Assembly: GCA_030062745.1 (NCBI GenBank)
Contig: CP099839.1
Location: 7,115,115 to 7,179,114, forward strand
Direction: 5' to 3'
DNA length: 64,000 nt
Source: Capitulum mitella
Lineage: Eukaryota > Arthropoda > Thecostraca > Pollicipedomorpha > Pollicipedidae
The notes beneath the pieces are model-generated. The model saw only the letters and a program-made list of their open reading frames with translations. It was not told where the DNA came from and made no database searches. The stretch's first letter is position 1. Every line of letters begins with the position of its first letter. A program made the translations under genes and the position numbers. Below are positions 46,641 to 59,446 of the stretch, piece by piece.

Positions 46641-47649
46641 TCTGCACCATCGGACAGGCACCCTAAGAATTGCTATAACCTCATGGTACGGCGCGATGAA
46701 ACGCCACCTCTGTGATACTTTGCAAGAGGGAGAACGCATACAGAGTCCTCTAGAAGATGCTTCGTTCATGTAATAATAAGCATACTTATATGTGCCATTT
46801 CGTACTTCAGGAAATATAAAAATATTGTTTGGACGAAGCTGCAGCTGCAGCATAAAGAACTAAGACAACTCAATGCTTGTGAATGTTCTGAACCTCCTCT
46901 TCCGTTTGGAAATGATAATCAAAGCAGATATTTCTGACTCTTGGAAAGTCCTGTGTTCCCATTGTCCACCGTACTCCATCCATACTTCATGTAATCATTG
47001 CTTCATACCAGTGGACAGATTATACTGAACGGACGCAAAGACGTGTTTAAACGGGCCATTAGAAACCACAGACCTTTACTACAGTGGTCCTGGCCGCCTC
47101 TGACTTTTGCATGGTGAAATCCCCATGGTTCTACAAAATTATCCCACAGGAACACTCTTTCCAAAAACATTCATTTAGATAAAGATGCTTTTTAAAGAGG
47201 GAAAAACTAGAAATGTTTCTGCAGCAACTTAAAGGGATGCATTTCACGTTCTTGCTGTAGAACACTAGGGAACAATTTCAAAACTTTCCGAAGCCGATGA
47301 TGGCGACCATCTGCCCTACGATGGAGCAGATGGGCAGATATATTCGTACACCCATAAGCGTATGAGTAGTGTTAAACACCATTAAACACACGCATGGCGA
47401 ATCCTGATTGCCAGCTGTCCCGCGACTCCAGGACTAACGTCTGTTTCAGACCGTGTGTGATGTTTCTGGACCTCCTGACCTTTTCAGCTCGATGTCATCT
47501 CAGTGCTTTCATGAGTAACGCACCTTGATCAAGCACGATGTTCAATTAATGCGCGTAGATGACTTCCTACTTCCTGGGGCACTGGCTTCAACCTGCTACC
47601 GTCATAAGCATTGGGTGGTTTTCAGTGATCAGTAGTTTGTTCGACGAAA

Positions 47650-48364
47650 GGGATCAAATTCGTAGACAGGAAACGTAAGAGACTAAGAAAAGCTGGAGGC
47701 CGAGTGCACGTCGGGAGGCGTCTGGAGTTCCCTGCATCCGTCGGGCTCCTGGCACAATACCGGTTTCTGACTTTGGACCCCCTCCGTGTTTCCATGCCTC
47801 TGGAGTGTCAAATTTGTGAGGCATCTGGGATTGGGCTGCAATAGATGTCGAATTTTTGCCGGAGCTGTTGTCACAACATTGGGCTTAAAAATATTAAGTC
47901 GTTCGTGGGCTCCTGTTTCCATAATTCTTTCAGACGTCGCCATTTCTTGCACCTGGAGGCCTGATGCAGTTATGGTCTGGAACCTCCTTGTAGCAGACTT
48001 CTAACTGCCTGTGTGATACTTGAACTAGTAACGACCTCGCTCGTGCCACTTTTTCTCGCGAGTCAGTCACAGAGAACATCTTCTAAGTCCAACTTCTATT
48101 CACTTCAGTCATCCACCAAACACCGACATCCACACTACACAGAGATGCTTCCACTATGGCTTCAAAATCACAAGAGTCCACGAGCGGGGCTCTATTTATA
48201 CTCCCTACAAACGGGAACGATCTGGACCAGGAGGTACAAAATTGACGTGATATCAACCAATGAGAGACGGCAACGTCATCAAACAAGGAACAGAAACCGG
48301 TGGCGTGAGGAGTTCTAGACCAATGAGAGTTGGTGGCCTTGTTTAGCGATCCCAAGAAACACCA
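47650..48364 (-). mobile_element. Probable LTR-retroelement remnant (one LTR plus leader)
   Basis: On the minus strand a segment begins TGTTTCTTGG (48364) and ends CTGCTACA (about 47991), a TG…CA-type LTR boundary of about 373 bases. Inside it has two ATTGG boxes, a strong TATAAATAG at 48200-48191 and a typical start region. Downstream, an ATG frame (MATSERIMETGAHERL, 47943 on) and an alternative frame (FDTPEAWKHGGG) resemble the start of an arthropod gypsy-type gag. No second LTR, reverse transcriptase or clear primer-binding site was found, so this is a fragment. Confidence 0.35.
48191..48200 (-). promoter_or_regulatory. TATA box of the putative LTR
   Basis: TATAAATAGA on the minus strand with ATTGG boxes upstream (about 48259 and 48322), a classical core-promoter arrangement. 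Confidence 0.45.
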
Positions 48365-49099
48365 GACGCTACTCTGCATTGTTTGTCGCTTGCACTGACT
48401 TTTTCATGGGAAGTATCGAGTCGCATTACCGATAAAGAATGCCATCGAACGCAACACTCCCATTGTTGAGGGTGAAAAGCCTTGGGAATCCCAGACGCCT
48501 TTGCCTGTGACATAGACATCCCAGACGTCTTGGTCTGCGATGTCGAACTCGGCCTTGAACGGCTGAACAGTGGGACCGTTCTACAGATGCAAATATTTAC
48601 AGGAATGCTTTAGAATTTTGCTTCAAACTACTTGAGAAGTGAAGAATTTTTGGGTTAGCAAAATAATTTGGTACACTCTTCGACGGGGTGGGACTTCAGT
48701 GCGCCGGGGCATGTTAAAAGGCTTTTTTAAAAGGCATCGTAGAAAGTCACTGAACATATCGCTGACATCGCGACTTTGCATTGCATATTCACCATTTCTC
48801 TTGATTTCCGCTTGGCTCTAACCAATTGTCTGAGGCTGTATTTTCAGACGTGCGGCAGGACATCAGTTTTTGCTCCCAATTACACGGTTGCCGGGATCAG
48901 TCGGTAGCCGGGCCCGCCCGCAGAGCACAGTGGCGGCACTTTCACAGGCCGTTGCACTGCGGCGGAATTCAGGGCGGCCTGCGCTTGGCGGCCTCATGCC
49001 GCTGTCACAGTCAGCTGCCCGCCCACGTAATACCCGCTGTTTCATGCTCAATCGCCACGATTTCTCTGAATCTATTGCAGTACCCATAACGCTATTACG
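48365..49099. other. No gene seen
   Basis: A short direct repeat, CCCAGACG(C/T)CTT, occurs near 48490-48530 and a GC-rich pocket lies at 48880-49030. No splice-consistent exon was recognised. Confidence 0.4.
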
Positions 49100-50444
49100 C
49101 ATTCCCGTATGTAGCACCCATAACGCCCCTCGCCCTCACTCCCCTCCTGAGATCTCGAGGACTTCCCGTTCGATTTGATCGCAACGGGCGGCAATCGATT
49201 CGCCGTAACGTGAACGATGTATTTATACCTTTATGAAATGACGTGTTCAAAATATTGCACGGGGCCAATACAGGGAGCAAACAAATAAGAGAGGGTGTGT
49301 TTATTACTTGTTATAACTCCGATACTTATTGATGGTTTTCATGCGGTTGGAATGAATCGAGAACCAGTCAACAACACTTACTCTTTGGCTCATACTTGAA
49401 GAATTTCAAGGGAATTTAAAGACGTTCAGAGGAACTGGGAAATGAGAAGTGTTTTTTAATTGGATGAACACAAAAGCTTAAAATATTTTTTAAGCTTTCA
49501 GTGGCCATTTTATACTTCAGAAGTAAAAATCGCCGACTACGTTGTTTGCGTAATGTTGGCACAGGCAGAGCCAGAGGTATGAAGAAGAACAAACTTTTAT
49601 GGTTGCAATGTCATCATGTTAACTTGAGACCTTCGACCTCAGAGAGGACTTCAGAGTCACATGGAAGGGTCTTTAGTTCATTTCATGTTGTTTGGAAACG
49701 TTTTCTGCAATTCTAAAACTCCAGTTTATGACCGTCGTGATACGGGGTACGCAAGCAGACAGTTTAAATCATTTTCCTTGACCCGACCTGATATTGACCT
49801 TAAATTTGAATAGAAAAGAACGCTGTGCTAAGCTACAAATGGTCCGATTTTCTTTTCAGTTAGAGTGAAAAAATTATATTAAACTAAATTTTGACTTTGA
49901 CCTTGGTTTCGCCTTGTATGTATGTATGTATGCATGGATTGCATCTATGCTCCCTCCATTCAATGGCTGTTACGGATTTACATCACTGACGTACAAATCA
50001 CCGATAGATATTGTAGGCTATAAGACATCGATGCAAATAAGACACCGATAAAACACTGCAAACTTCTAGGTAGAAAACGATGGTAATAGATGAATTTAAA
50101 AACGTCAGTTATTCTCAGGTAATTACAAATAGTTCTGCGCTCGCCCAGTTATTTACCTACTCACTTATATAAAGTTTTAAAATGTATCCGAAAATCTTTA
50201 TTTTTGGCAGCCATTTCTCTTTTATGCTCAAAAATGCCACAAATTGCCTGAGGTGTCTCCCAAAAACGTAGCCTGGCTCCAATCCTGGGCAAAATATGAT
50301 TTTATATAAATTTGAAATAGTACATAAAAGAAATAAATAGGGCAAGTGGTCAAGTTTCATAAAGCTCCTTAAAAATCCTGGAAATGGCGGGCAAGAAAGC
50401 GGGGGGCCTTGCCGAGCCCTCTTCCCATACGGGAGAAGGGTTAG
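49100..50444 (+). mobile_element. piggyBac-like MITE, copy D (diverged)
   Basis: The internal order matches copy A: GAGATCTCGAGGAC, CGATTCGCCGTAACGTGAAC, GGTACGC…, TTGACTTTGACCTTGG, then the terminal GGGAGAAGGGTTAG. The 5' terminus is decayed. It contains a TATG/TGTA simple-repeat insertion near 49915. Confidence 0.7.
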
Positions 50445-50985
50445 GAAAAACGCGCATCATAGGCACAAACGTCATTCCTTCAGTTGTGCGCACGTTGAAG
50501 CCATTGTTGCGTTAATGAGGTAGTGTATATAAGGTTTCTAGTTTATTTTTGGTGCTTCGCAACACGAATGCGATCAAATTATGAGGCGCAAAAGAAAGTC
50601 TTTTCAGGAAAAATAAATGTCACGAAAACCATGGAAAGTTCGACAAGTTTAATAAGTTACATCAATATGTCGCCGATACCATAACGTAAATGGCATATTC
50701 ACAAAAAAAGGTCAGAAAAAAATCGAAAGCAATCCCAATATCCAGATTGTTTTGCGATATATATTTCCTACCACATTTCCACCACATTCCTACCACATTT
50801 CGAGTTTCCTGCTGGAGCTCATGGCCTCAGTTTACATCCTCGGTAATCCCAGCAGTGAGCATAAGCCAACTGAATATACGCGCAGTCTTGCAGAAAATAC
50901 AATTTTAAGTCGACTGATATATATTTTCTTGCACTTGTACATTCCAACCGTCGTACAGTGAGCAGGCACATAGCCAGGACATTCC

Positions 50986-51840
50986 TTAACCCTATTCCCG
51001 GAGGGCTAGACGGTATGGCCGATTCCCGGCAGGGGGGATTCGGTCCCCTGCCGGGGCGGATTCGGCGATTAGGCACAAATCGTATTACAATGTTTGCATA
51101 ATGTTAGCATAGGCGGCGCCAGGGACATGAAAAAGGGGGACAGTCATGATCATATGTTCTTCAGGTCAGCTTGTGACCTTTGACCTTAAATGACCACCAG
51201 TGACCTTGGAGTCACTTTGAATGCTCTCGTGTGCATTTAATATTGCCTGCAAACGTTTTCAATCATTTGAATTCATTCTGTTTCAAAAATTCCATTTTAT
51301 GACTTTTGTGATATAGGGTACGAGCGCTGACATTTTAGGTCATAGCTCCGTGACCCAACCTGATATCAAGCTGAAACTTGATACACAAGCAGAGGGCACC
51401 ATTTTACGTCACACATATTCCGGACTTGTTATTTAAAAAAAAATACCGCCGAAATTTTTATTATAAAACCAAATTTTGACTTTTGACCTTGGCCTGACCT
51501 TGTAAAGTGACCTCAGATGGACAAAATTGTATTTGCACGTTGCCTAACTATATAGCTATACACCCATATCAAGTTTTAAGTTTTATCTCAAAAACGTTTT
51601 TTTTGGCAGTCATTTTTCTTTTATCCTCAACAGCGCCAAAATTGGCCTGAGGTGCCTCCCAAAAAAGTCGCCTGGCTCCACCCCTGTGCAAAACAGAATT
51701 TTGAAATTTTGTCACAGTGCGTAGAAAGAATAGCTAGGAATCGTCATCAAGTTCCGTGGAGCTGCGTTAAAAACCCTGGAATGGCCAAGCAAAAAACCCG
51801 AGAGGGACGGATTCAGCCTCCTTGCCGGAGATAGGGTTAA
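50986..51840 (+). mobile_element. piggyBac-like MITE, copy B (internally deleted)
   Basis: It starts TTAACCCTATTCCCGG and ends GATAGGGTTAA, flanked by TTAA. It lacks about 350 bases after the 5' terminus relative to copy A. It retains the perfect DR1 (TGACCTTTGACCT) at 51174-51186 and the second TGACCT cluster near 51485. Confidence 0.85.
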
Positions 51841-52309
51841 GGAGGGGGACAAATGTCAAATTTTGTCACAGGGGACTGGCATGTGAATAAATCGATAAAA
51901 GGCAGCAATTTCACTCAAGTGGCCTCTAGCCCACAGGAATAGAGATAATGTTTGCTTTTGCAACATATAGATGATCACTATTCCGTATTCGTGCAAAATC
52001 GCTATACATCTCAAGTATAAATCGCTTCGCTTCGGGGGCATGGTTCCGTTCTCCCCTTGGCTACGTCACTGACAGAGAGAGAAAAATGAGACCGTTGTAA
52101 ATCGGCCGCATTGGCGCGCGAAAATGCCTGGCTCGGCTCTTGCTATGACGTCGTATCTCGTTACCATAACAACCTAGAGGAAAAACTTTGCGTAAGATGC
52201 GAAAAGAATGCCCCAGAGGGCTTATACCAAGTTCCAGATGTCAAGCGAACTGTTCGGAAATTATCCTTGCAAACCTCGCGGGTGGGAAGATGCATCAACC
52301 CCGTTCCAT

Positions 52310-52600
52310 CCCCATACGGGAGAGGGTTAAATGATATCTTAAGAACTTTTTTTAGCAACCATTTTTCTTTTACATGCAGCAGCATCAGAATGGCCTGATT
52401 TGCTTACCAAAAAACTTGGCCTGGCTTCCCTCGGGAAAATTAATGTTACATAATTATACATAATACGTGGGCAAAAAAAATAGGAAAAATGGCGAAGTTT
52501 TGCGCACCTGCTTCAAAAACACTGGGGAAAAAAGATAAAAAAAGACGGAGGAAAGGGTTTCTGAAACTCATCACCCCGCTTGAGAGAATGAGGTTAAGTT
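52310..52600 (+). mobile_element. MITE fragment (3' part)
   Basis: It matches the last ~270 bases of copy A in diverged form: CATTTTTCTTTTA, GGCCTGA, then AAAAACTTGGCCTGGCT. It ends in a decayed terminus near GAATGAGGTTAAG. An inner CCCATACGGGAGAGGGTTAA at 52311-52330 is the end of another copy. Confidence 0.55.
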
Positions 52601-52845
52601 TTTCTGTTCGTAGTGAGTCCTTCCGTTGTGCGCAGCCGACTGCGGCGAGCGACGGTTTGACACACCCCTGTTCGCACATACCATGCAGTGGCGTTGTCGC
52701 GCGTGAGCACAGGGCCGTGCCGGCAACATAATTCGACTGGCTGGGGCGGATCCTGTGCTTGATAGCCACCTCGACCAAGAGCTACCGGACAATTGGGGTT
52801 CTCCCGCGATATTGATCACGTTATTCAATTTATTGGGCGTTTTCA

Positions 52846-54047
52846 ACCCTATTCCCGGAGGGTTAGAGGGTATAGCCGATTCCCGGAGAGAGGGAACGGA
52901 TTCGCCCCCCTCCTCCGAGATCTCGAGAACTATACGTCCGATTTCATCGCAACAAACGGCAATCGATTTGCCTTGACGTTAACTAATTTTTTATAAAGGA
53001 AGTTTGCAAAATTTTGAAAGGGGTGGATACAGGGCAAGAAAGCCAGAATGGGAGATATTTTTGGAATTGTTATAACTCTGTTGTTTATGGGGCGATTTTG
53101 ATGAAATTGGCGTGAATGGAGAGATTATGAATGAGACTTTTATTATTGTCCATACATTTAAAATTTTGAGAAAATTCGCAGGCATTCACAGGGTTTCGAA
53201 AAAGGAGGATTTGTTTTCCAGCAACTGAATTAACAAGAAAGTTAAAAACACCCTTTTAGCCTCTACTTCGGCGTTATGCTGAAGTCGTATAAATCATATT
53301 ACAATGTTTGTATAATGTGAGCACAGGCGGTGCCAGGGACATGAAAAAGGGGAACTGTTATGGCTACGTGTTCTTCGGGTCAGTTTACGGCCTTTCACCT
53401 TAAATGACCTCCAATGACCTTAGAGTTACTTCAGATGATCTTGTGTGCATTTCATATTATTTGAAAACGTTTCCATTCATTTGAATTCGGTCTATTCCTA
53501 GAATTCCATTTGACGGCTGTTGTGATATAGGGTGCGCGCACTGACATTTTAGGTCACAGCTCCGTGACCCAACCTGATATCAAGCTGAACTTGGTACACA
53601 AGTAGAGAGCACCCTTTTACGTCATATATATTTGGGGTTTGGCATTTGCAAAATAGCGCCAAAATTACTACCATGAAAACAAATTTTGACTTTTGACCTT
53701 GACCTGACTTTGTGAAACAATCTTGGACAAATAAGATTGTATTTGCATGTTACCCAATTATTTCCCTATACATTGATATAAAGCTGTAAGTTCTATCTTA
53801 AAAACGCTATTTTTGGCAAGCATTGTCCTTTTACCCTGATCAGGGCCAAAACTGGCCTGAGGTGCCTCCCAAAAACTTTGCCCGGCTCCGCCCCTGAGGA
53901 AAAAAATGCGAAATTTGGTTACCAAACGAAGACAGAATACCTTTGACAATCCACCAGGTTTCGTGAAGCTGCGTCAAAAACTCTGGAAATGGAAAGCAAA
54001 AAACCCGAGGGGAACATATTCAAACCCCCTGCCATGAATAGGGTTAA
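52846..54047 (+). mobile_element. piggyBac-like MITE, copy C (near full length)
   Basis: About 1.2 kb colinear with copy A from AACCCTATTCCCGGAGGG to GAATAGGGTTAA. The left TTAA has decayed to TCAA. The DR1 has mutated (GGCCTTTCACCTT), while the second TGACCTTGACCTGAC cluster near 53693 is retained. Confidence 0.85.
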
Positions 54048-57000
54048 GGCCCCTGCTCCTCGCGATGCAGCTCTCTTTCACCATACTTATACTGAAATAG
54101 GTTTAAGTCGGGACTCGTCTGATTTCGTACTACGGACGTCCTTATACCGTCAAGCCGTCACTTTAACATAAGCGTACCAGAGGCACTAAAAAAATTATCA
54201 GTTGTATCCAGGTACCCATATCCGAGCGCAGCGATTACACGGAAGTCGACCAGGCTTGCCCCAGACCAGTACCTTCGCCTGTTTCACGTCCACTAGAATT
54301 CTTAAAAAAAAAACATTATTCTCCCAACAGTACAACAGCAGTGGGTGGGTCATCATCGACAGCATACTTACCAACAATTTGTTTTTGAAACACTGATCGA
54401 ACATTTCCATGGAAAAGGAAGCATGAGGAAATTTGCAGGCAATGAAGAGCAATTAGAGATTCCATGGCTAAAAAAGAAACCATGGCATGACATATTTTTT
54501 GCAGGAGGCTCAGTATTATCCCTTTCTCTTATGCTGTTCATCGGAAACCTTCCAATTTCTCAACGCTTCATCGGCATGGACTTTGCAAATGTCTTCCCCG
54601 GTTATTCACCAGTAATATGCATATTGAGCCATAGGTGTGGCTGCAATGTCTCTTACTGCCTTCTTTACACATTGCCCCCCCCCCCCCCATCTCCCCAGAT
54701 TCTTTAATATCCTCTCAACAATCAGCTTACCTGTAGCGTGCCATGGTAGGACGACGCGGCGAGACCAAACGTGTACCTCACAAAGACGGCTGCGGAACTC
54801 AAACAGATAACTTATCTTCCTCGCCTTATCGTGCTCTGCCCTGATTCAGTAATACTAGGAACTCGGGGCGCTGGCAGTGACCGATCATGCCGGGTACTGC
54901 CGGAGCTGTTTGGCACCGACGTGTTTGACTGCTATGACTATGACCAGACGTCATAAATATTTCAGGATCTTCAATTTGGAATCGCTTGAGATGAATGAAA
55001 AAACTTACGATATTGCTACAGGTCTTTTATGGCCCTTGTATCTGGCAAACCCTGGGTATTTCGTCGACAGCGGGCTGGCGAGCACTGATGAGAAAGCTTA
55101 TGACTGTAGGTAGTTCGTAACCGCCAGCTGAGCAATCGTTACGCCTGGCTTTAGATTGGTAGATGAGTCATCAGCGTTGTGATGGAAAGGTACCAGAGCT
55201 CTATTCCGCTCGCGCTTTTTTAACTCTTAACAGTCCATTACTGCTGTAAAGGAACAATCGCATTTCAGTCTGCCATTGGCTTTCGGTGCCCCCATGCACC
55301 TGACATGAGCCACCAGAAGCTGAAGTGTACATGCCGTCATGTAATGCGAAATACGCGATACACCCTGTCGACGGGATGTTACTACGGCCCACCACTAACA
55401 GAATGTCTCTGGCATGTGGGATCCCAGTGCGGCCCGGGCACGTCACCAGATGCAAACGGAGTCAGCGAAAAAAAAAACAGGTCTGCCTTTGCCCCTCTGC
55501 CAGCGCGTCTTCCAGCATTATAGGTAATTCTATTTCTAAATAATCATCGCCATAGTAAGCTTCTTTTGAGCTGAGGTAAGTTGCGGTAGTTAAGAGAAGC
55601 TGGCATTGGCTACATCTCCTGTTTTTTTTTCATTATATTTGAATAAAACGCTGTAGGAAATACGCATTGCGGGAAGTTCTTTGCATTTCCCATAGAGAAG
55701 TCACTTATTAAAAACTTTTCGAACTTTTACCTTACTTGTCGGTAAGGTAAGCATGACGTTATCAGTGTAGGACAAAAATACCATCCATCATTTTCGACAT
55801 CGTACGACTTAAATACGAATTTGGTTAACGAGAATACATTTGTCTTTCGCCCCCCCCCAAAAAAAAACGAGAAGCGCGATTTTAGACACTGATACCAAAA
55901 CTCCCCATCTGCTCTGTCACCGGAAAGGTCATTCTTACAATAAAGCTCCCCGTTGCATGTCCGTCACAATCAAAGGACAGAACAGCTGGTGGCCAATCAC
56001 GTCACAGTCCACGGTGACGCGTTTAGCTTCGCCAGCTCACCATCAGCTGGCCTTCGAGTTTCTGCAACGTCCAGCGCCGGGCTGGACGTAGGACGTCGGA
56101 AGCGTCCTAGCGGACTGGAAAGGTGGATTACCGGGACCAGACGGAACCTCGCGACACATCGGCTGCCCCCCGGTCCTGAGGGACTTCCGGTCGAGGCACC
56201 TCAGCCTCCCGCGCTGTGGGCGTCCAGCCCCAGCACCGTGATATCCGCCGATGGCTGCCTCCGACTGGCGCATGCGAGTGACGCACGAGCGGGCCACGGG
56301 CAGTACCGGCGAGTCGTGCTGTGTGTGGTGGGCGGTAGCGGTGCGCTGTTCATTTCCGCTCCTGTTTCTAGCTGCTCCGAAGTTTCACGGACGCCCTTGG
56401 CAAAACGATGGACTTGATTGATGAGTTCAGAATGATTCATTATGCATGGCGAAGCTCGGTTAATACACAAGACAGGCGAAATGTCACAGTTTCGAGCTTC
56501 CAAGGCATCACTGCCAGACCCGGAACAGTGTTACCGGATCCAAGAGACATCCTTGTGTTTCCCAGATCTCACCAGTTCCGGGCGGCGAGGTATATCTCTG
56601 GACGTTTTTTTCACCATTTCGTAGCGATTTGACGTGGAACCATGACATTTGGTGATTTTTCAGAAGCACACTGTGCATTGTAAAATAGGACATTTTTAAC
56701 TTTCTCTGAGCCAGGTCAAGGCAGATCTTTGGAAAGTGCATTTGGCCGTTTTTCTTGCCTATCAGACACAATGAGATCCAGATAAGTGTTTGTTGCCGAT
56801 GTAGCTTTCCATGTCATAGCACAGCTGGATCCAGGAGACAAAATGACCATTCAATGGACCATTCATTTGACCAACTTCCGTACGATGTGATTACAGGGGA
56901 CTTTGTGCATTGCTTGGGAATTTCTAAGCTTAGTGTATGTCTTTTATTGCATAAACGAAGACAAGAACCGTAAGTAACGTATCGAGGAGAGTCTCAGTTT

Positions 57001-59173
57001 GTTCTCCAAAGCACAATGAGGACCACCTCGATATCGTTTATTCCGTGGAAAATATGTGCGATGTGTCTTAGGTTTTCCATTTTTGCCTTCGTTTTTCGTG
57101 CGCTTGGTACCGCCGCTGGTAATTGTGAATTTTAAATAAACGAAGTAGATATTAGGTTCCCATGACAATTTTGAGTTCCTCCTGGACCTGCCAGGCTGTA
57201 GCTACAGATTGGTAGGGTTTCGCCTATAGGCACTAAGGTTAAAGCACAATAAAACTTTCTAGGATTAGAGATCTTGATAGATGCAAAAAATCTGCTATCT
57301 AAAACTTTTCGGAAACTTCCTGGTAATTGATCTAAGATCAAACCACCTATCAAGACACGTCGTGTTTTTTTCGGATATTGACGGTTTTTTATAACATCTT
57401 GAGTGTGGAGTGATGCAAAATTCCATTTAGCTTCAATCGGCAAAGTATCAATGACCTCCAAACTTTCAGAGGCCAGGTCACGAATAACTATTACGAGCCA
57501 AAATGCACCGCCGTCAAATTCGACGAAGAATGGCTTACAACGCATAGAAAACGGCAGAACTGGCTCTCACAGTTGCGAATAATACCAAAAAGTTCAGAAA
57601 GTTTAAAAACTGCGTATTTTGGAGAGAAACAGTGCGACTAGTTCCGCCAGTTATGCAGATTGATAACTACTGAACTGTTCCAAATTTTGCACGGGAAACC
57701 ATCGCAAAACTTCTTGGCAAGGCGTGTGTTGTCAAAATAAAAGAACGCTAAAATTAGTCCCCGTGAATTCCATTCCGCGTTCGTCATCGGCAACCGCTCT
57801 GCAGTGGCGCGAAAATCGCTGTGTCTAATTCAACGTTTCCGGGTATGTAGTTTACAAATTCAAGGAAATTAGACCTTTAACGACACCTGCGGACTTTAAC
57901 TTTTTCGTCGGCGCCTTTACCTAGCCTTTATCGATCACAGCCCTTGAGATCCAGGTCGTTTCTCGGTTTCATGCAGTCGTCTATGAGAAAACATAAATAG
58001 GGCGTAAACAGGGGCGAGAGAACTCTTCCGTACTTGATGGGCAAAGAAGAATTCCGGACCAGCTTTTTCCAGTCAGCACCCATAACGTCAATGTTAAATT
58101 CAAAAAAAGTTGAGGGGCCGCTGCCTCTCCTCCGCTTTCCGCACCATCGGGCGTAAATGGCTTACACATCATCCAAAACTAAAATGAGGCGAGCTTCGAG
58201 CTCTACTTATCACGAGCTTTCCAGCGGTATGCTTATTTTTATCATGCGACCAATCATTCGTGAGTCAAAGGGGCGGCCAAGCCCCTCCCAGTTTGGAGTG
58301 CGTGGTGTCGACTGCCAGTGGGACTCGGTTTAATGGATATGTGATCACATTAATTTCAGTATTACCTCAGTCTCTCAGGTATGGTAGAAGAGAGTTTTCG
58401 TCCAGATTTTGATAAATTTGGAACATCCCAGGAACAAATGTTGAGAACGTTTACACGACAAAATGAAAAATGTTCGACAAAATGCAGAGTGGATTTTGAC
58501 ATGCCCAGCTAAAAGATTTCATTATAGTGCAGTTATGCCAATACTTTCATACTGTATTCTGCATACATAATTTCTCCTCTTCGTCTGTCTATCTGTCTGT
58601 TTGTTATCGATAATATGTGCTACGGCGGCATGTGACACTTCGCAGCTTGGCCACACATGCAATTGAATTTGAATAGTGTCGCTGGCCTTTATATACCGCC
58701 TTCGTATTTTAACGATTTCAGACAGATTTCAAGCCTGATCGCAATACGTAGGCGCTCCGGGATATATCTTAGCAGAATGGACGTTCTGACAGCATCTGCT
58801 GATTTTGGACGTCCGATCACCCAAAATTTCTTAGCACAAGTATTAAGTACCTCCGACGAATCACGAATCAACAGGTAATATGAAGGAGCTGAGCTATGTG
58901 GCATCGGCTATCAACGATAGTTTATGAGATTCGGGATTCAGACAAAATGTCACAAAATAGAAGTCCGCAGGACCGAGTTCTGTTGCGTTTGTCGCGTCTA
59001 CACTAAACGTCTTACGTGGATGCGCTCCTTGCGGCTCATGGCGCGTCAAACCCGTACGCTGATGATTGTCGATCATTGCCGCGAAGAATAAACCAAATAT
59101 TGGTTCAGGAGCAAACAGCAGTTTTGTAATGTTCGAACGACTTTCAGCTAACCTGTTGTTCTCCGCTATATCT
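54048..59173. other. Long interval without a supported gene
   Basis: Short frames, a C12 tract near 54668 and a C/A homopolymer near 55852 were noted. A GC-rich pocket at 56040-56400 is open for about 100 codons on the minus strand (56201-56503, with RFAKGVRETSEQLETGAEMN) and could be an exon, but no splice context or domain supports it. A 137-codon minus frame at 57132-57545 also lacks recognisable features. Confidence 0.4.
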
Positions 59174-59179
59174 TTTATT
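59174..59179 (-). terminator. Candidate polyadenylation signal of ITP
   Basis: AATAAA on the minus strand, about 270 bases downstream of the ITP stop codon. Confidence 0.5.
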
Positions 59180-59446
59180 GGTCATTTTGGCCTCGCATAG
59201 TCAAACTGATGACAGTGACCTTGCATGGCCGTGCGACACATCCATGTCGCAAGCGGCAAATCGATCACATCGAATGCCATAATTACATATATGTATATTT
59301 ATATCACATATTACGACTCAGCGGCAATGCCATAGGTGAGTCACTTTGACCTGCGTCAGTAGCCAGAGTTTTCATTGGATTCTAACGTCTTCCAGTGCCA
59401 GTAGCATTAAGTTCCATTTTCCTCTGAGGTCTGAGGCAAAGGAACT

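Larger units (their letters stand above)
44800..47640. other. No supported gene
   Basis: This holds dispersed repeat family 4 copy 2 (45715-45900), two GC-rich pockets (46030-46210 and 46430-46640) and short frames without domains. One of the pockets could contain the V-ATPase 5' UTR exon on the minus strand, but no donor was confidently placed. Confidence 0.35.

Noticed and set aside
57132..57545. 137-codon minus-strand frame
   Set aside because: Considered as an exon or transposon fragment, but there are no motifs, no splice sites in phase and no second copy in the window.
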